Shown here: positions 10,553 to 19,478 of the stretch, in pieces
Layout of the letters: every line of letters begins with the position of its first letter
How positions within the stretch are numbered: position 1 is the first letter of the stretch
Assembly: GCF_001007875.1 (NCBI RefSeq)
Contig: NZ_CP011412.1
Coordinates: 806,001-870,000, forward strand
Reading direction: 5' to 3'
Length of the DNA: 64,000 nucleotides
Source of the DNA: Sedimenticola thiotaurini
GTDB taxonomy: Bacteria; Pseudomonadota; Gammaproteobacteria; Chromatiales; Chromatiaceae
Notes under the pieces: generated by a model
What the model was told of the DNA's origin: nothing
Database searches by the model: none
What the model saw: the letters and a program-made list of their open reading frames with translations, nothing else
Position numbers and translations under genes: made by a program

Positions 10553-11479
10553 TCAGCGATACTGCGCTATACCTGTGTTCTCCAACCGATCATAGTAGCG
10601 CGCCCGATAGAGGTGGCGGGTTCCCTGTTCATCATCCTGAAAGGCGGCCCGATCGTGCAGGATATTGTTGCTGATCAGACCCATCCCCGGCTCCAGCCGG
10701 CCCCGGAAGATATACGGGGAGTCACTGTCCAGGATCTCATTCAGGGCGGATACCGCCTGACGGACAATGGGATCTTCAGACCAGATAACGTGACGGGTCC
10801 GGATGGTGAAGCGCATGTGCAGGTTGCCACAGGGCAGAATAGAGAAGACCGGGCCGGTCTCCTCCCGGCGGGCCACTTCATTTCTGCTCATGCGGGGCGG
10901 GATGGTGAGCACATCTGCGCCCATCAGGGCCGGGATAAAGTCCGGATTACGATCCCGCAGCAGGATATAGGCAATCTCATGGTCCAGCAGGGCATTCTCA
11001 CCACCGCTGCCGGCACTCTGTACACAGTGCAGGATCAGTGAGTGGATCTGCTCGTCCGGTCGATTGTAGTAGCCATCCGTGTGCCATTTGATGGGGCGGT
11101 TGGAGTAGGGGATGTACTGCCGCCTTACGCCGTCGGTGGCCACTTTCAGTGAGGTCAGGCCGGTATCATCCGACAGCCAGTTATGATTCAGGTGTCGGGC
11201 GCCAAACTGTCTGCCCAGTGCCAGCGGGATCTGCGGATCCGGGTCACTGCCGGTTCTGCTGATATAGATCGCCATGTTGGCTTTTTGTAACCGCCGTTGG
11301 ATGGCGTTGTACTCGGCTGAATCGAGGTGGCGGGGATCCGTGACAGGTACCAGCAGATCTTCTATAGAAGTTGGGTAGTCGGCCAGTTTTCTGGTCCGCC
11401 ACTCCTGATATGCCGCCTCTTCATCCGGATTGAATGGAGAGCTGATCTGGATATCATGGCTTACTGCTGTATGGGGCAT
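10553..11479 (-). CDS. TauD/TfdA family 2-oxoglutarate/Fe(II)-dependent dioxygenase
   Basis: A 308-residue protein of the TauD/TfdA fold. The iron-binding HxD pair is in KWHTDGYYNRPDEQI, the distal histidine in ISNNILHDRAAF, and the 2-oxoglutarate-binding arginine is likely in HLYRARYYDRL. The family hydroxylates small acids such as taurine, or amino-acid side chains; the substrate here is not clear and no taurine transporter is nearby. The longer frame begins 14 codons upstream (11521), but the internal ATG at 11479 fits the family start better. It is probably monocistronic, and the ~110-base AT-rich upstream gap separates it from phhB on the same strand. Confidence 0.85.
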   Translation of the reverse strand: MPHTAVSHDIQISSPFNPDEEAAYQEWRTRKLADYPTSIEDLLVPVTDPRHLDSAEYNAIQRRLQKANMAIYISRTGSDPDPQIPLALGRQFGARHLNHNWLSDDTGLTSLKVATDGVRRQYIPYSNRPIKWHTDGYYNRPDEQIHSLILHCVQSAGSGGENALLDHEIAYILLRDRNPDFIPALMGADVLTIPPRMSRNEVARREETGPVFSILPCGNLHMRFTIRTRHVIWSEDPIVRQAVSALNEILDSDSPYIFRGRLEPGMGLISNNILHDRAAFQDDEQGTRHLYRARYYDRLENTGIAQYR

Positions 11480-11632
11480 CGACGAACCGCTCGTCAGAAG
11501 AAGATCGAAAAATATTAGCAATTACTAAAGATCTCTTCCAGTCAGCCAATGAAACTACTATTTCATGTGCGTGTAAATATTTAAAGATATAACTATTAAA
11601 CAGATAGTTACTGCCTTTTATTATAGCTTTTT

Positions 11633-11998
11633 CTAACTTTCATCTGGAATCAATGCATCGATTTTTGCTGCACAGATAAAATCGTTTTCCGACAGGTGGC
11701 CGATTGCGTGGGTGGTGTAACTGACCAGGCAGCGGTTATAGCTTACTTCCAGCTCCGGATGGTGATCTTCCACATTGGCAATCCAGGCAACGGCATTGAC
11801 GAAGGCCATGGTCTGGTAAAAATCCTTGAATCTGAATTCACGTTTAATCCACTGGGCTGAGCCCACCAGGCTCCATTCCGGCGCCAGTTTGGCCAGCAGA
11901 TTCCGGCATTCCGCTTCTGGCAGGGGTGGTGTCTGCGGATTACAGGCTTCACAATGTCTGGTCAGTAGCGGGGTGGCTTGGGGGTCCACTTTTGACAT
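11633..11998 (-). CDS. phhB: 4a-hydroxytetrahydrobiopterin dehydratase (pterin-4a-carbinolamine dehydratase)
   Basis: A 121-residue protein that recycles oxidised pterin cofactor after aromatic amino-acid hydroxylation; some bacterial members may serve in other pterin or molybdopterin roles. The active-site motif is in NVEDHHPELEVSYNRC, with the family's paired histidines, and the C-terminal helix contains HLSENDFICAAKIDAL. The N-terminus carries CEACNP, common in proteobacterial members. Length is typical. No phenylalanine hydroxylase gene is in the window, so its partner must be elsewhere or its role is different. Confidence 0.93.
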   Translation of the reverse strand: MSKVDPQATPLLTRHCEACNPQTPPLPEAECRNLLAKLAPEWSLVGSAQWIKREFRFKDFYQTMAFVNAVAWIANVEDHHPELEVSYNRCLVSYTTHAIGHLSENDFICAAKIDALIPDES

Positions 11999-12096
11999 GA
12001 TTGCGGCTCCATTGGGAGTGAATCGATCTGCAGAGAGTATGGTATAAGCGGCACGGCTCTGCTGGTTGGCATTGCCGGTCAGCTCGGCCGGTCGTT

Positions 12097-12909
12097 TCAG
12101 CCGTTGATCATGCTGACGACAGGACTGTCGATAACCGGATGGCGTAGTTTCGGATAGTGACGGGAGATGCGCTTTACGTAGTTACGGGTCTCCGGGTAAG
12201 GGGGGATCCCCTGATAAGCGTCCACAGCGTTCTCGCCCGCATTGTAGGCCGCCAATACCAACGGCACATCTCCATCAAAACGCTGCATCAACCATTGCAG
12301 GTAGGCCATGCCGCCATGCAGATTCTGGGCGGGATCCCAGCTGTCGGTGACGCCGAATCGTCTCGCGGTATCGGGAATCAACTGCATCAATCCCCGGGCA
12401 TCTTTTACCGAGTGGGCCCGTGGGTTGAAATTGGATTCCGCCCATATGACCGAAAGCACCAGTTCGGGATCCAGTCCATAGGCGGGTGCCCTGACCCTGA
12501 CCCACTGTTCAATCTCTTCGCGGCCCGGGCGCTTCCGTGCGGCCAGTGGCGTGCAGTGTGGGTCAGGCTGGGGATCCGTTGCGGCGAGCAGTGACACCAT
12601 TCGTGTCGCCGCCGGATCACCGGCGTCGGCGGCCTTTTTGAACCAGCCGGCAGCGATGGCGGGATTCTGTTCAACACCGCGACTGTTGAAATACATCCAG
12701 CCCAGCGCGTAGTACGCCTCCCGGTCTCCACGATCCGCCGCCAGGCAGTAGAGCTGGAACGCCTTTTCATAATCCTTCTGCACGCCGCGACCGTGCTCAT
12801 AGCGAACCGCCAGTTCACGCAGGCTGTCCGACGTCGGCAGCTCTTCTGCCAGACAGGGCAGGGGGAGCAGTAGAAAGCTGAGCAGCAGTGTGTGAAGTCG
12901 GAAGCGCAT
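12097..12909 (-). CDS. Sel1-repeat lytic transglycosylase
   Basis: A 270-residue exported protein. The internal ATG at 12909 gives a proper signal peptide (RFRLHTLLLSFLLLPLPCLA, cleaved before EE). Two Sel1-like TPR repeats follow (about residues 28-100, motifs YEHGRGVQKDYEKAFQLY and YFNSRGVEQNPAIAAGWF). The C-terminal part is a family 1 SLT domain, with catalytic Glu158 in SVIWAESNFNPRA and the downstream motifs DARGLMQLIPDTA and AAYNAGENAVDAY. It should cleave peptidoglycan in the periplasm; the Sel1 part probably recruits partners. The same-strand gene phhB lies 98 bases downstream. Confidence 0.9.
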   Translation of the reverse strand: MRFRLHTLLLSFLLLPLPCLAEELPTSDSLRELAVRYEHGRGVQKDYEKAFQLYCLAADRGDREAYYALGWMYFNSRGVEQNPAIAAGWFKKAADAGDPAATRMVSLLAATDPQPDPHCTPLAARKRPGREEIEQWVRVRAPAYGLDPELVLSVIWAESNFNPRAHSVKDARGLMQLIPDTARRFGVTDSWDPAQNLHGGMAYLQWLMQRFDGDVPLVLAAYNAGENAVDAYQGIPPYPETRNYVKRISRHYPKLRHPVIDSPVVSMING

Positions 12910-13099
12910 GATCTGGTCACAAGAGTGGTAATCAACATGGTTACGCAATTATTGTTCCAGAACATATAAAATCTAATAGCATCAGAAAGTTAGCTATTGT
13001 TGCTGTGCAACAATACAACTCCCGGTGTAAAAACACCTGACATATCGGGTCGCTATCCGTGGCTTCGGGAAAGAGTTTACGCAGAGAAGATTGTTCGAT

Positions 13100-13930
13100 T
13101 CATGGGGTCCCCGCTGCATCCAGCAGAGCAGCTATGCCGGGATAGTTGGCCTGGGTTAACTGGTATTTACGCCCGCAAGCGCCCCAGGATTCACCCACCG
13201 CCAGCGCTTTTATCAGCTCATCCGGCCGATCAATGATCATCCCGCCGGTTGAGCCAATCCCCAGTTGAAACAGCAGGTCCGGCAAACCGCTGGCGCTTGG
13301 GCCGATTATATGGATCTTTCCCGCATCTCCAGCCGCCGTGATGATCGACTCCAGGGTGTTGTTGATCAGGGTCGAAGCGGTGCACAAAATGGTGTCGCAA
13401 TCAGCCAATGGCTCCGGCGAGGTGAAGACCGGCAGGCCCAGTTCGGCCGGTACCCGTTCCGGTTGCTGCTCGATTATCGTTACCCGCCGGCCCCGGGCAA
13501 GATAACGTTCTATAAGCGGGCCGAAAAAGCCGACCATACCAATGTGGGCGTCGGGCCCGTCGATATCGCTGCCCCGGGGGATTGTGGAGGGGTCAAAACC
13601 GGCCCGCCTCATCAAGTGCTGACTCATTGCATTGAATGCCCCCAACGCCAGTGCGCTGCGGGGAATATCAACGCCATCCAGTTGACCGGCAATGCCCGCC
13701 ACCGATTGACCAACAGTATCCTGAGCGGCCGATGCCAACCAGGGGCGAGTCTCGCCAAGGCAGCTGTAAAAGGGGCCGGTACTGCCGTCATTCAGCAATA
13801 CAAAGGCGAAGTTGTCCTTGATCTCGGATGATGATATTTCAGGTGGCAGTAGAATCCGCTCAATGGTTGGCAAATGCAGGGTGTTGTCGATCTGCCAGAT
13901 CAGTTGCTGATAGCGGCTCAGATAGGACAT
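13100..13930 (-). CDS. DUF364/DUF4213 (putative heavy-metal chelation) protein
   Basis: A 276-residue protein that I place in the DUF364 family with a DUF4213-like N-terminal part. The C-terminal Rossmann-like portion has VGFFGPLIERYLARGRRVTIIEQQPE, the segment CDTILCTASTLINNTLESI and IHIIGPSASGLPDLLF. Family members have been proposed to bind metal or act in small-molecule metabolism, but no activity is settled. It has no signal peptide. It is likely monocistronic, transcribed away from pepD. Assignment to the family is fairly confident; function is unknown. Confidence 0.75.
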   Translation of the reverse strand: MSYLSRYQQLIWQIDNTLHLPTIERILLPPEISSSEIKDNFAFVLLNDGSTGPFYSCLGETRPWLASAAQDTVGQSVAGIAGQLDGVDIPRSALALGAFNAMSQHLMRRAGFDPSTIPRGSDIDGPDAHIGMVGFFGPLIERYLARGRRVTIIEQQPERVPAELGLPVFTSPEPLADCDTILCTASTLINNTLESIITAAGDAGKIHIIGPSASGLPDLLFQLGIGSTGGMIIDRPDELIKALAVGESWGACGRKYQLTQANYPGIAALLDAAGTP

Positions 13931-14184
13931 GGAGAATAACCTGTTATGGTTTGCCTTTAGCGACTGGCAACAGCGCCAACCCGGACTGTTTCAGACAGTT
14001 GTCCTGAACAGTTTATCCCGGGCTGCTCAAACTATAGACGGTGCCGATGATTTGTGACATCGCCAGGAGCCTCTTTTACGGAGGCAGGTTACTCTGTCCA
14101 CCGGCCAATTCGATTGCTCAAGGGCCTCGCCGGGGCTACCATAAGCGCGCCAAAATCGGCTGCTCCCAATTGTGATTGCCCCCT

Positions 14185-15639
14185 ATGAATAACGCCATTG
14201 CAAACCTAGCTCCCCAACCTGTCTGGAAACATTTTTATCAGCTTACCCGGATACCCCGGCCATCACACCATGAAGCTGCCGTGCAGGCCTACGTCATGCA
14301 GTTTGGAGAAGGCTTGGGATTGCCGACCTTTCAGGACGAGGCGGGCAACATTCTGATCCGGAAGCCGGCAAGCCCTGGCATGGAATCCGCTCCCGGCGTA
14401 GTACTGCAAGGGCATCTGGATATGGTGCCCCAGGCCAATGGGGACAGCGGCCACGACTTTACCCGGGATCCCATTCAGGCCCGGATCGAGCAGGAGTGGG
14501 TAAAGGCATCCGGAACCACCCTGGGGGCTGATAACGGCATCGGTGTGGCGGCCGCCCTGGCGGTGCTGGAGTCCCGACAGCTGAAACATGGCCCTATTGA
14601 GGCGCTGTTTACCAGCAACGAAGAGGACGGCATGACCGGTGCCTTCGGGGTTCAGCCCGCCTGGCTTCAGGGGAAAATGCTGCTCAACCTGGATTCCGAA
14701 GATGAAGGGGTTCTCTGTATCGGCTGTGCCGGTGGCGCCAATGCCAGTACCAGCCTGTCATACACTCCCGAGCCGATTGAAGCGGGCTGGGTCGGTTATC
14801 GTCTCTCGATCAGCGGACTCAAGGGTGGGCACTCGGGCGTGGACATTCATCGGGGCAGGGCGAATGCCAATAAGCTCCTGTGCCGCTTGTTGTCAGTGGT
14901 TGAGGCGGCCTGCGACGCCCGATTGAGTTCCCTGAGCGGCGGCAATATGCGTAATGCCATACCCCGGGAGGCGACCGGTATTCTGCTGGTGCCGGCATCC
15001 AAATCAGCAGAGCTGAAGAGGCAGATAGAGAGCCACGGGAACGCCATAACATCTGAATTGGCGGCAATCGAAGCGGATCTGTCGATCCAGTTGGAACCCG
15101 ATACCAAAGCGGAAAATTGGCTGCCAAAACCGCTCCAGCAGGGTTTGCTGGACGCCCTGCGGGCCTGTCCCAGCGGGGTGGTGCGGATGAGCGATACCAT
15201 GCCCGGCTTAGTGGAGAGCTCCACCAACCTGGCCATTGTGAAAGTGGCAGACGGTCAGATAGAGATCAAGAGCCTGGTGCGTAGTTCAGTGGACTCTGCC
15301 CGTGATGAGTTGTGTGCGGTACACCGCTCCCTGTTCCGCTTGATCGGGGCCGAGACCCTGATCGATGGTCAGTACCCCGGCTGGAAACCGGACCTGGATT
15401 CCCCTTTGTTACAAGTTATGCGCCAGACCTACCGGGAGATTTTTGATAATCAGGCCGAGATCGGCGCTATTCATGCCGGGCTCGAGTGCGGCATCATCGG
15501 TGGACAGTATCCAGGCATGGATATGATCTCATTCGGCCCCACCATCCGTTATCCCCATTCGCCGGATGAGTGCATGCACATTCCCTCGGTGCAGCGCTTC
15601 TGGGATCTGCTGGTGGCCACACTGGCACGGCTCGAGTGA
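14185..15639 (+). CDS. pepD: Aminoacyl-histidine dipeptidase (PepD, M20C family)
   Basis: A 484-residue zinc dipeptidase that cleaves Xaa-His dipeptides such as carnosine in the cytosol. Metal ligands are visible in LQGHLDMVPQ, GADNGIGVAAAL, TSNEEDGMTGAFG and LNLDSEDEGVLCIGCAGG. The C-terminal motif GLECGIIGGQYPGMDMISFGPTI is characteristic of PepD. The ATG at 14185 is preferred over an in-frame TTG three codons upstream. The neighbouring PRK-like gene starts 126 bases downstream on the same strand, but the AT-rich gap suggests separate promoters. Confidence 0.95.
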   Translation: MNNAIANLAPQPVWKHFYQLTRIPRPSHHEAAVQAYVMQFGEGLGLPTFQDEAGNILIRKPASPGMESAPGVVLQGHLDMVPQANGDSGHDFTRDPIQARIEQEWVKASGTTLGADNGIGVAAALAVLESRQLKHGPIEALFTSNEEDGMTGAFGVQPAWLQGKMLLNLDSEDEGVLCIGCAGGANASTSLSYTPEPIEAGWVGYRLSISGLKGGHSGVDIHRGRANANKLLCRLLSVVEAACDARLSSLSGGNMRNAIPREATGILLVPASKSAELKRQIESHGNAITSELAAIEADLSIQLEPDTKAENWLPKPLQQGLLDALRACPSGVVRMSDTMPGLVESSTNLAIVKVADGQIEIKSLVRSSVDSARDELCAVHRSLFRLIGAETLIDGQYPGWKPDLDSPLLQVMRQTYREIFDNQAEIGAIHAGLECGIIGGQYPGMDMISFGPTIRYPHSPDECMHIPSVQRFWDLLVATLARLE

Positions 15640-15765
15640 CCCGTGTCAAGCCAAAAAGCATTTATAAATCATTAAGCTATCTATAAGTGCCGGTTGCATG
15701 AAGTATAAGAAAATTTGAATCTGCGGCACATTGCATCAGCCGAAGCAGTGTATTACCGTGCTGCA

Positions 15766-16644
15766 ATGTCAACTAAACACCCCATTATTGTGATCACTGG
15801 CTCGTCGGGATCCGGCTCCTGGCGAGTCAGTGATGTATTCAACCATATCGCCTGGCGTGAAGAGATCAGCCACCTGATTGTGGATGGCAGCGCTTTCCAC
15901 CGCTACGAGCGGGACGAGATGGCGACACAGGTTGAAGCAGCCAGCGCCGAAGGGCGTTATCTGAGCCACTTCAGCCCCGAAGGCAATCGTCTCGATCTGC
16001 TGGAGTCCCTGTTTCAGGAGTTCTCCGCCGGTGGTACCGGTCAATATCGGCACTACCTGCACACCGAGGAGCAGGCGCAGGAGCATGGCCAGCAGGTGGG
16101 CACTTTCACCCCCTGGCAGGCATTGCCGGAAAACCTGGACCTGCTGGTTTACCAGGGGTTACATGGCGCCTTCAGCTCTCCTGAGCTGGATGTGCAGCGG
16201 CATGTGGATCTCTCTCTGGGAGTGGCGCCCATCGTTAATCTGGAGTGGATCAAGAAAATCCATGTAGACATCAGGAATCGGGGCTACACCCTGGATGAAG
16301 TTCGCTCGGTGATCCAGCATCGCCTGCATGACTATGTTCACTACATAACGCCGCAGTTCTCCAGAACAGATATCAATTTCCAGCGTATCCCACTGGTGGA
16401 TACATCCAATCCGTTTGATGCCCGGGACATACCGGAGAATGACGAGAGTATGGTGGTGATCAGTTTCCGGGAACCCCGAAACCATGATTTTGCCTATCTG
16501 CTCAACCGGATTGACGGGGCCTTCATGTCCCGGCGCAATTCTCTGGTGGTGCCTGGTGGTAAAATGGAGTTCGCCATGGAGATATTGTTGAACCCCCTGG
16601 TGCATGAGATGATGGAGCGTCGACGCCAGTTACAGGAGATCTGA
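15766..16644 (+). CDS. PrkB-like phosphoribulokinase homologue with degenerate active site
   Basis: A 292-residue homologue of class I (bacterial) phosphoribulokinase, closest in feel to E. coli PrkB (motifs GTFTPWQALPE, VNLEWIKKIH, YITPQFSRTDINFQRIP, VDTSNPF). The ATG at 15766 gives the typical start; the residue numbers then match Rhodobacter sphaeroides PRK through the first hundred residues. The P-loop reads GSSGSGSW, with Trp19 where Ser/Thr normally ligates magnesium. The motif GDxFHR reads GSAFHR, so the catalytic base Asp42 is Ser. The Walker B acid in LLFYEGLHG is Gln130, and the Arg of the KIHRD motif is Val167. His45 and Arg49, which bind substrate, remain. Normal PRK chemistry is therefore unlikely. 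No Calvin-cycle gene is nearby, and a small ORF follows directly. Confidence 0.88.
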   Translation: MSTKHPIIVITGSSGSGSWRVSDVFNHIAWREEISHLIVDGSAFHRYERDEMATQVEAASAEGRYLSHFSPEGNRLDLLESLFQEFSAGGTGQYRHYLHTEEQAQEHGQQVGTFTPWQALPENLDLLVYQGLHGAFSSPELDVQRHVDLSLGVAPIVNLEWIKKIHVDIRNRGYTLDEVRSVIQHRLHDYVHYITPQFSRTDINFQRIPLVDTSNPFDARDIPENDESMVVISFREPRNHDFAYLLNRIDGAFMSRRNSLVVPGGKMEFAMEILLNPLVHEMMERRRQLQEI

Positions 16645-16688
16645 TCATCACTACCGACAAATCCAAAGATCGCGCCATTCTCGAAGCA

Positions 16689-16925
16689 ATGCGTAAGGTA
16701 TTGACTGCCGTAATCCGGGATACCACGCCACCTCCGGGTATGCGTCATCCGCTCACCGATACGACAATCCAGGACATGCGGGTCTGCCTTGGTATGATCA
16801 CCGCCCGGGAGCGGGAGCTGGGTGATGAGGCGGGTGAGACCGCGCAACGACCCTATTACACTGATGCGCAGCCCACCTCCACCGTCGTACCGTTTGACCT
16901 GAACAAGGACAAGGATCAGAAGTAG
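16689..16925 (+). CDS. Small hypothetical protein downstream of PRK homologue
   Basis: The first ATG gives 78 residues with the core MRKVLTAVIRDTTPPPGMRH, then PLTDTTIQDMRVCLGMITARERE. I recall similar short proteins in purple sulfur bacteria, some annotated loosely as segregation and condensation proteins; I cannot confirm that. The same frame is open and protein-like for 16 more codons upstream (ITTDKSKDRAILEA), back to the PRK stop, where AGGAG precedes CTG (16641) and ATC (16644) but no ATG, GTG or TTG. The true start may therefore be a non-standard codon. The C-terminal tail is polar. It is probably co-transcribed with the PRK homologue. Confidence 0.6.
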   Translation: MRKVLTAVIRDTTPPPGMRHPLTDTTIQDMRVCLGMITARERELGDEAGETAQRPYYTDAQPTSTVVPFDLNKDKDQK

Positions 16926-16965
16926 CCGCGGTCTGCCGCATAGGGGGGGCAGCAGCACCCCTCGG

Positions 16966-17874
16966 TTACTTCTTGATTGGTGATTTATCGATATAACGCC
17001 GCTCAAGGTCGGCAAAACTATCGATTCGACGATCCCTCAGAAAAGGCCAGATACGGCGTACCGATTCGCTCCGCTCCAGGTTGATATCCACTATCAGGAT
17101 ATCTTCGTTACTACCTGACTTACCAAGAAATTCTCCCTGGGGTCCGCAGACGAAGGAGTGTCCCCAAAAGGTGATGCCCTGACTCTGTCCCGAAGGATCC
17201 GGTTCATGGCCGATCCGGTTGCAGGCCGCCACCGGCAGGCCGTTGGCGACGGCATGACCCCGTTGTACGGTGACCCAGGCCTCCCGCTGCCGCAACTGCT
17301 CATCCTCATCATCAGCTGGATCCCAACCGATCGCTGTGGGGTAGAGCAGTAGTTCGGCACCGGCCAGGGCCATCAGTCTGGCTGCTTCCGGATACCACTG
17401 ATCCCAGCAAATGAGTACCCCCAGTCGACCGATGCTGGTGTCAATGGGGGTAAAACCGAGATCACCGGGGGTAAAGTAGAATTTCTCGTAAAATCCAGGG
17501 TCATCCGGAATATGCATCTTGCGATAACATCCCGCCATCCGGCCATCACTGTCGAATACCACTGCGGTGTTGTGATAGAGGCCAGTGGCCCGCTTCTCGA
17601 ACAGTGAGCAGACGATTACCAAACCCAATTCAGCAGCCAGGGCACTGAAGTGCTCAGTGGAAGGGCCTGGGATGGTCTCTGCCAGGTCAAACAGACGGCT
17701 CTCCTCTGTTTGGCAGAAATAGGGGGTGTTGTGCAGTTCCTGCAATAACACCAGTTGACTTTCCGCCGCGGCAGCCTGACGTATCCTGTCCGTGATCAGG
17801 GCGATGTTTTCATCCCGGTCACTGCTGCAGGCGTGCTGGATCAGGGCGATCTTGAGGTTTTTGTTCGGATTCAT
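16966..17874 (-). CDS. aguB: N-carbamoylputrescine amidase
   Basis: A 302-residue nitrilase-superfamily enzyme that hydrolyses N-carbamoylputrescine to putrescine, CO2 and ammonia. The catalytic triad is visible as Glu46 (LLQELHNTPYF), Lys119 (YRKMHIPDDPGF) and Cys156 (VLICWDQWYPEAARL). The downstream motif YPTAIGWDP is typical of this subfamily. It follows aguA on the same strand with an 86-base gap and completes the agmatine route to putrescine. The gene for arginine decarboxylase, which would make agmatine, is not in the window. Confidence 0.95.
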   Translation of the reverse strand: MNPNKNLKIALIQHACSSDRDENIALITDRIRQAAAAESQLVLLQELHNTPYFCQTEESRLFDLAETIPGPSTEHFSALAAELGLVIVCSLFEKRATGLYHNTAVVFDSDGRMAGCYRKMHIPDDPGFYEKFYFTPGDLGFTPIDTSIGRLGVLICWDQWYPEAARLMALAGAELLLYPTAIGWDPADDEDEQLRQREAWVTVQRGHAVANGLPVAACNRIGHEPDPSGQSQGITFWGHSFVCGPQGEFLGKSGSNEDILIVDINLERSESVRRIWPFLRDRRIDSFADLERRYIDKSPIKK

Positions 17875-17960
17875 GGCTGGGATCTTGAAGCTTGTTGTGA
17901 AGGCGCTGATGGTCGTTTGAACTGAGCCGATTTAACAGGATTGCGCCGGAAGTCACAACC

Positions 17961-19052
17961 TCAATCAGCGGGGTCAGGTCGGGGAGATGGTATGGGAAAA
18001 CCGACCTGCTCGGGAAACTGCATGGTAATGCAGTGGAGACTGCCATTCTGACGGATCAGGGGCAGGCAGTTGATGGGAATAATCTCCCGTTTCGGGAAAT
18101 GGGTTTGCAGGCAGTGCACCGCTTCCACATCCTGCGGGATATCGTACACAGGTAGCAACACGGCGTCGTTAATAATCAGGAAATTGGCATAACCGGCCGG
18201 CAACCGATGACCATCAGCCGATATGATCGGTGGAATCGGTGGCAGAGGTACCAATCGGTAGGGGGTGCCGTCAGGTTGCCTGAATCTGCCCAGTTCGGCT
18301 GCCATCGCTTCCAGCTCGGGATAGTCCGGATCATCCGGCGTGGCGGTGGAGTAGAGAATGGTTGCCGGGTCGGCAAATCGGGCCAGGGTGTCTATATGAC
18401 CGTCAGTATCATCCCCGGAAAGATGGCCGTGATCCAGCCACAGAAAGCGCTCGATCCCCAGTTGTTCAGCCAGCACTGCCTCCACCTGCACCGTTTTCAG
18501 TTGCGGATTTCTGCTAGGGGTCAGGATGGAGCTGCGGGTGGCCAGAAGGGTACCCTGACCATCGGTTTCGATGGCGCCGCCCTCCAGCACCAGTGGCACT
18601 GGCTGCCGCTGGATATGGGCAAAAACACCCGAACGGAACAGCGTTTCTGTTATCTGGTTGTCCAGGTTGGCCGGGTATTTTCCCCCCCAACCATTGAACT
18701 GAAAATCGAGCAGCAGTGCACCTTCTTCCCCGATACAGGTCAAAGGCGCGTGATCTCGTGCCCAGCTGTCATTGGATTGAGCAATCGCAAACCGCAGGGC
18801 ACTTGAATCTATACCTGCGTCCTCCAGTTTGCGGCGGATAACCTGCTGATGGCGTTCGCTGTTACAGACAATCAGCAGCATCTGGAAGCGGCTAACCTGT
18901 CGGCAGATAGAGAGGTAGACCTGGTCTACGGCTGCAAGCTGGTCGGACCAGTCGGTATCCCGATGGGGCCAGGTGAGCATGATGGCGGATTGAGGGGTCC
19001 ACTCGGCGGGCAGGTGGTACTTGGCGGTCAAGGGAGTTGTTCCATGGGGCAC
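17961..19052 (-). CDS. aguA: Agmatine deiminase
   Basis: A 363-residue guanidino-group-modifying enzyme that turns agmatine into N-carbamoylputrescine and ammonia. Substrate and catalytic motifs include SNDSWARDHAP, FNGWGGKYPA, VLEGGAIETDGQGTLL, the histidine region WLDHGHLSGDDTDGHID and the nucleophile Cys341 in NGSLHCITMQFP. Length and order are standard. The gene lies upstream of aguB in what is likely a two-gene operon; a short exported BamE-like protein gene is next upstream on the same strand, only 26 bases away, so all three may share a transcript. Confidence 0.95.
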   Translation of the reverse strand: MPHGTTPLTAKYHLPAEWTPQSAIMLTWPHRDTDWSDQLAAVDQVYLSICRQVSRFQMLLIVCNSERHQQVIRRKLEDAGIDSSALRFAIAQSNDSWARDHAPLTCIGEEGALLLDFQFNGWGGKYPANLDNQITETLFRSGVFAHIQRQPVPLVLEGGAIETDGQGTLLATRSSILTPSRNPQLKTVQVEAVLAEQLGIERFLWLDHGHLSGDDTDGHIDTLARFADPATILYSTATPDDPDYPELEAMAAELGRFRQPDGTPYRLVPLPPIPPIISADGHRLPAGYANFLIINDAVLLPVYDIPQDVEAVHCLQTHFPKREIIPINCLPLIRQNGSLHCITMQFPEQVGFPIPSPRPDPAD

Positions 19053-19078
19053 CGACCGGAAAGCCGGTGCCCGAATAA

Positions 19079-19369
19079 TCAGCGGTGTACGACGGTGTTG
19101 ATCACATACTCGTTTTCAAAATAGACCGTGAATTTGGGGTAAACCCAGCGCGTGATCGGTGGTTCGCCCACCCAGGGCAGCTCTTGTGACGGACTGCCGA
19201 ACTGGGCCCGAACCGCATCCATGGTCTGTCCGGTGCGGGGGCGTAGCAGCCCTTCGCTACTGTTGGCCGGCGCTTGCTCGATGGCATCGAGTAAGAGCAC
19301 GTCGGCTGTCGCCAGCGGGCTGATGGACGAGAGCGCGGCGATCAGCAGCAGGGTGGAAATGGGTTTCAT
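19079..19369 (-). CDS. Small exported BamE/SmpA-like protein
   Basis: The ATG at 19369 gives a 96-residue protein with a signal peptide (KPISTLLLIAALSSISPLATA, cut near ADV). The mature part has the motif GQTMDAVRAQFGSP, typical of the BamE/SmpA-like fold, and ends with a beta-rich tail (RWVYPKFTVYFENEYVINTVVHR). It has no lipobox cysteine, so it should be a soluble periplasmic protein rather than true BamE. It lies upstream of aguA and is divergent from the lolC-type gene. Function is unknown. Confidence 0.75.
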   Translation of the reverse strand: MKPISTLLLIAALSSISPLATADVLLLDAIEQAPANSSEGLLRPRTGQTMDAVRAQFGSPSQELPWVGEPPITRWVYPKFTVYFENEYVINTVVHR

Positions 19370-19478
19370 AATATTTGGAACTCCTGTCCTCTTATTCTCT
19401 AAGGTAAAATATAGCATTTTGATCTAGATCCCGAAACATAAAGGTGTTTCTTTTCAGAATATGGTTTAATGCGCGCCT

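Noticed and set aside
13023-13036. Small inverted repeat GGTGT-AAAA-ACACC
   Set aside because: The stem has only five bases and no T run follows in the direction of either neighbouring gene.
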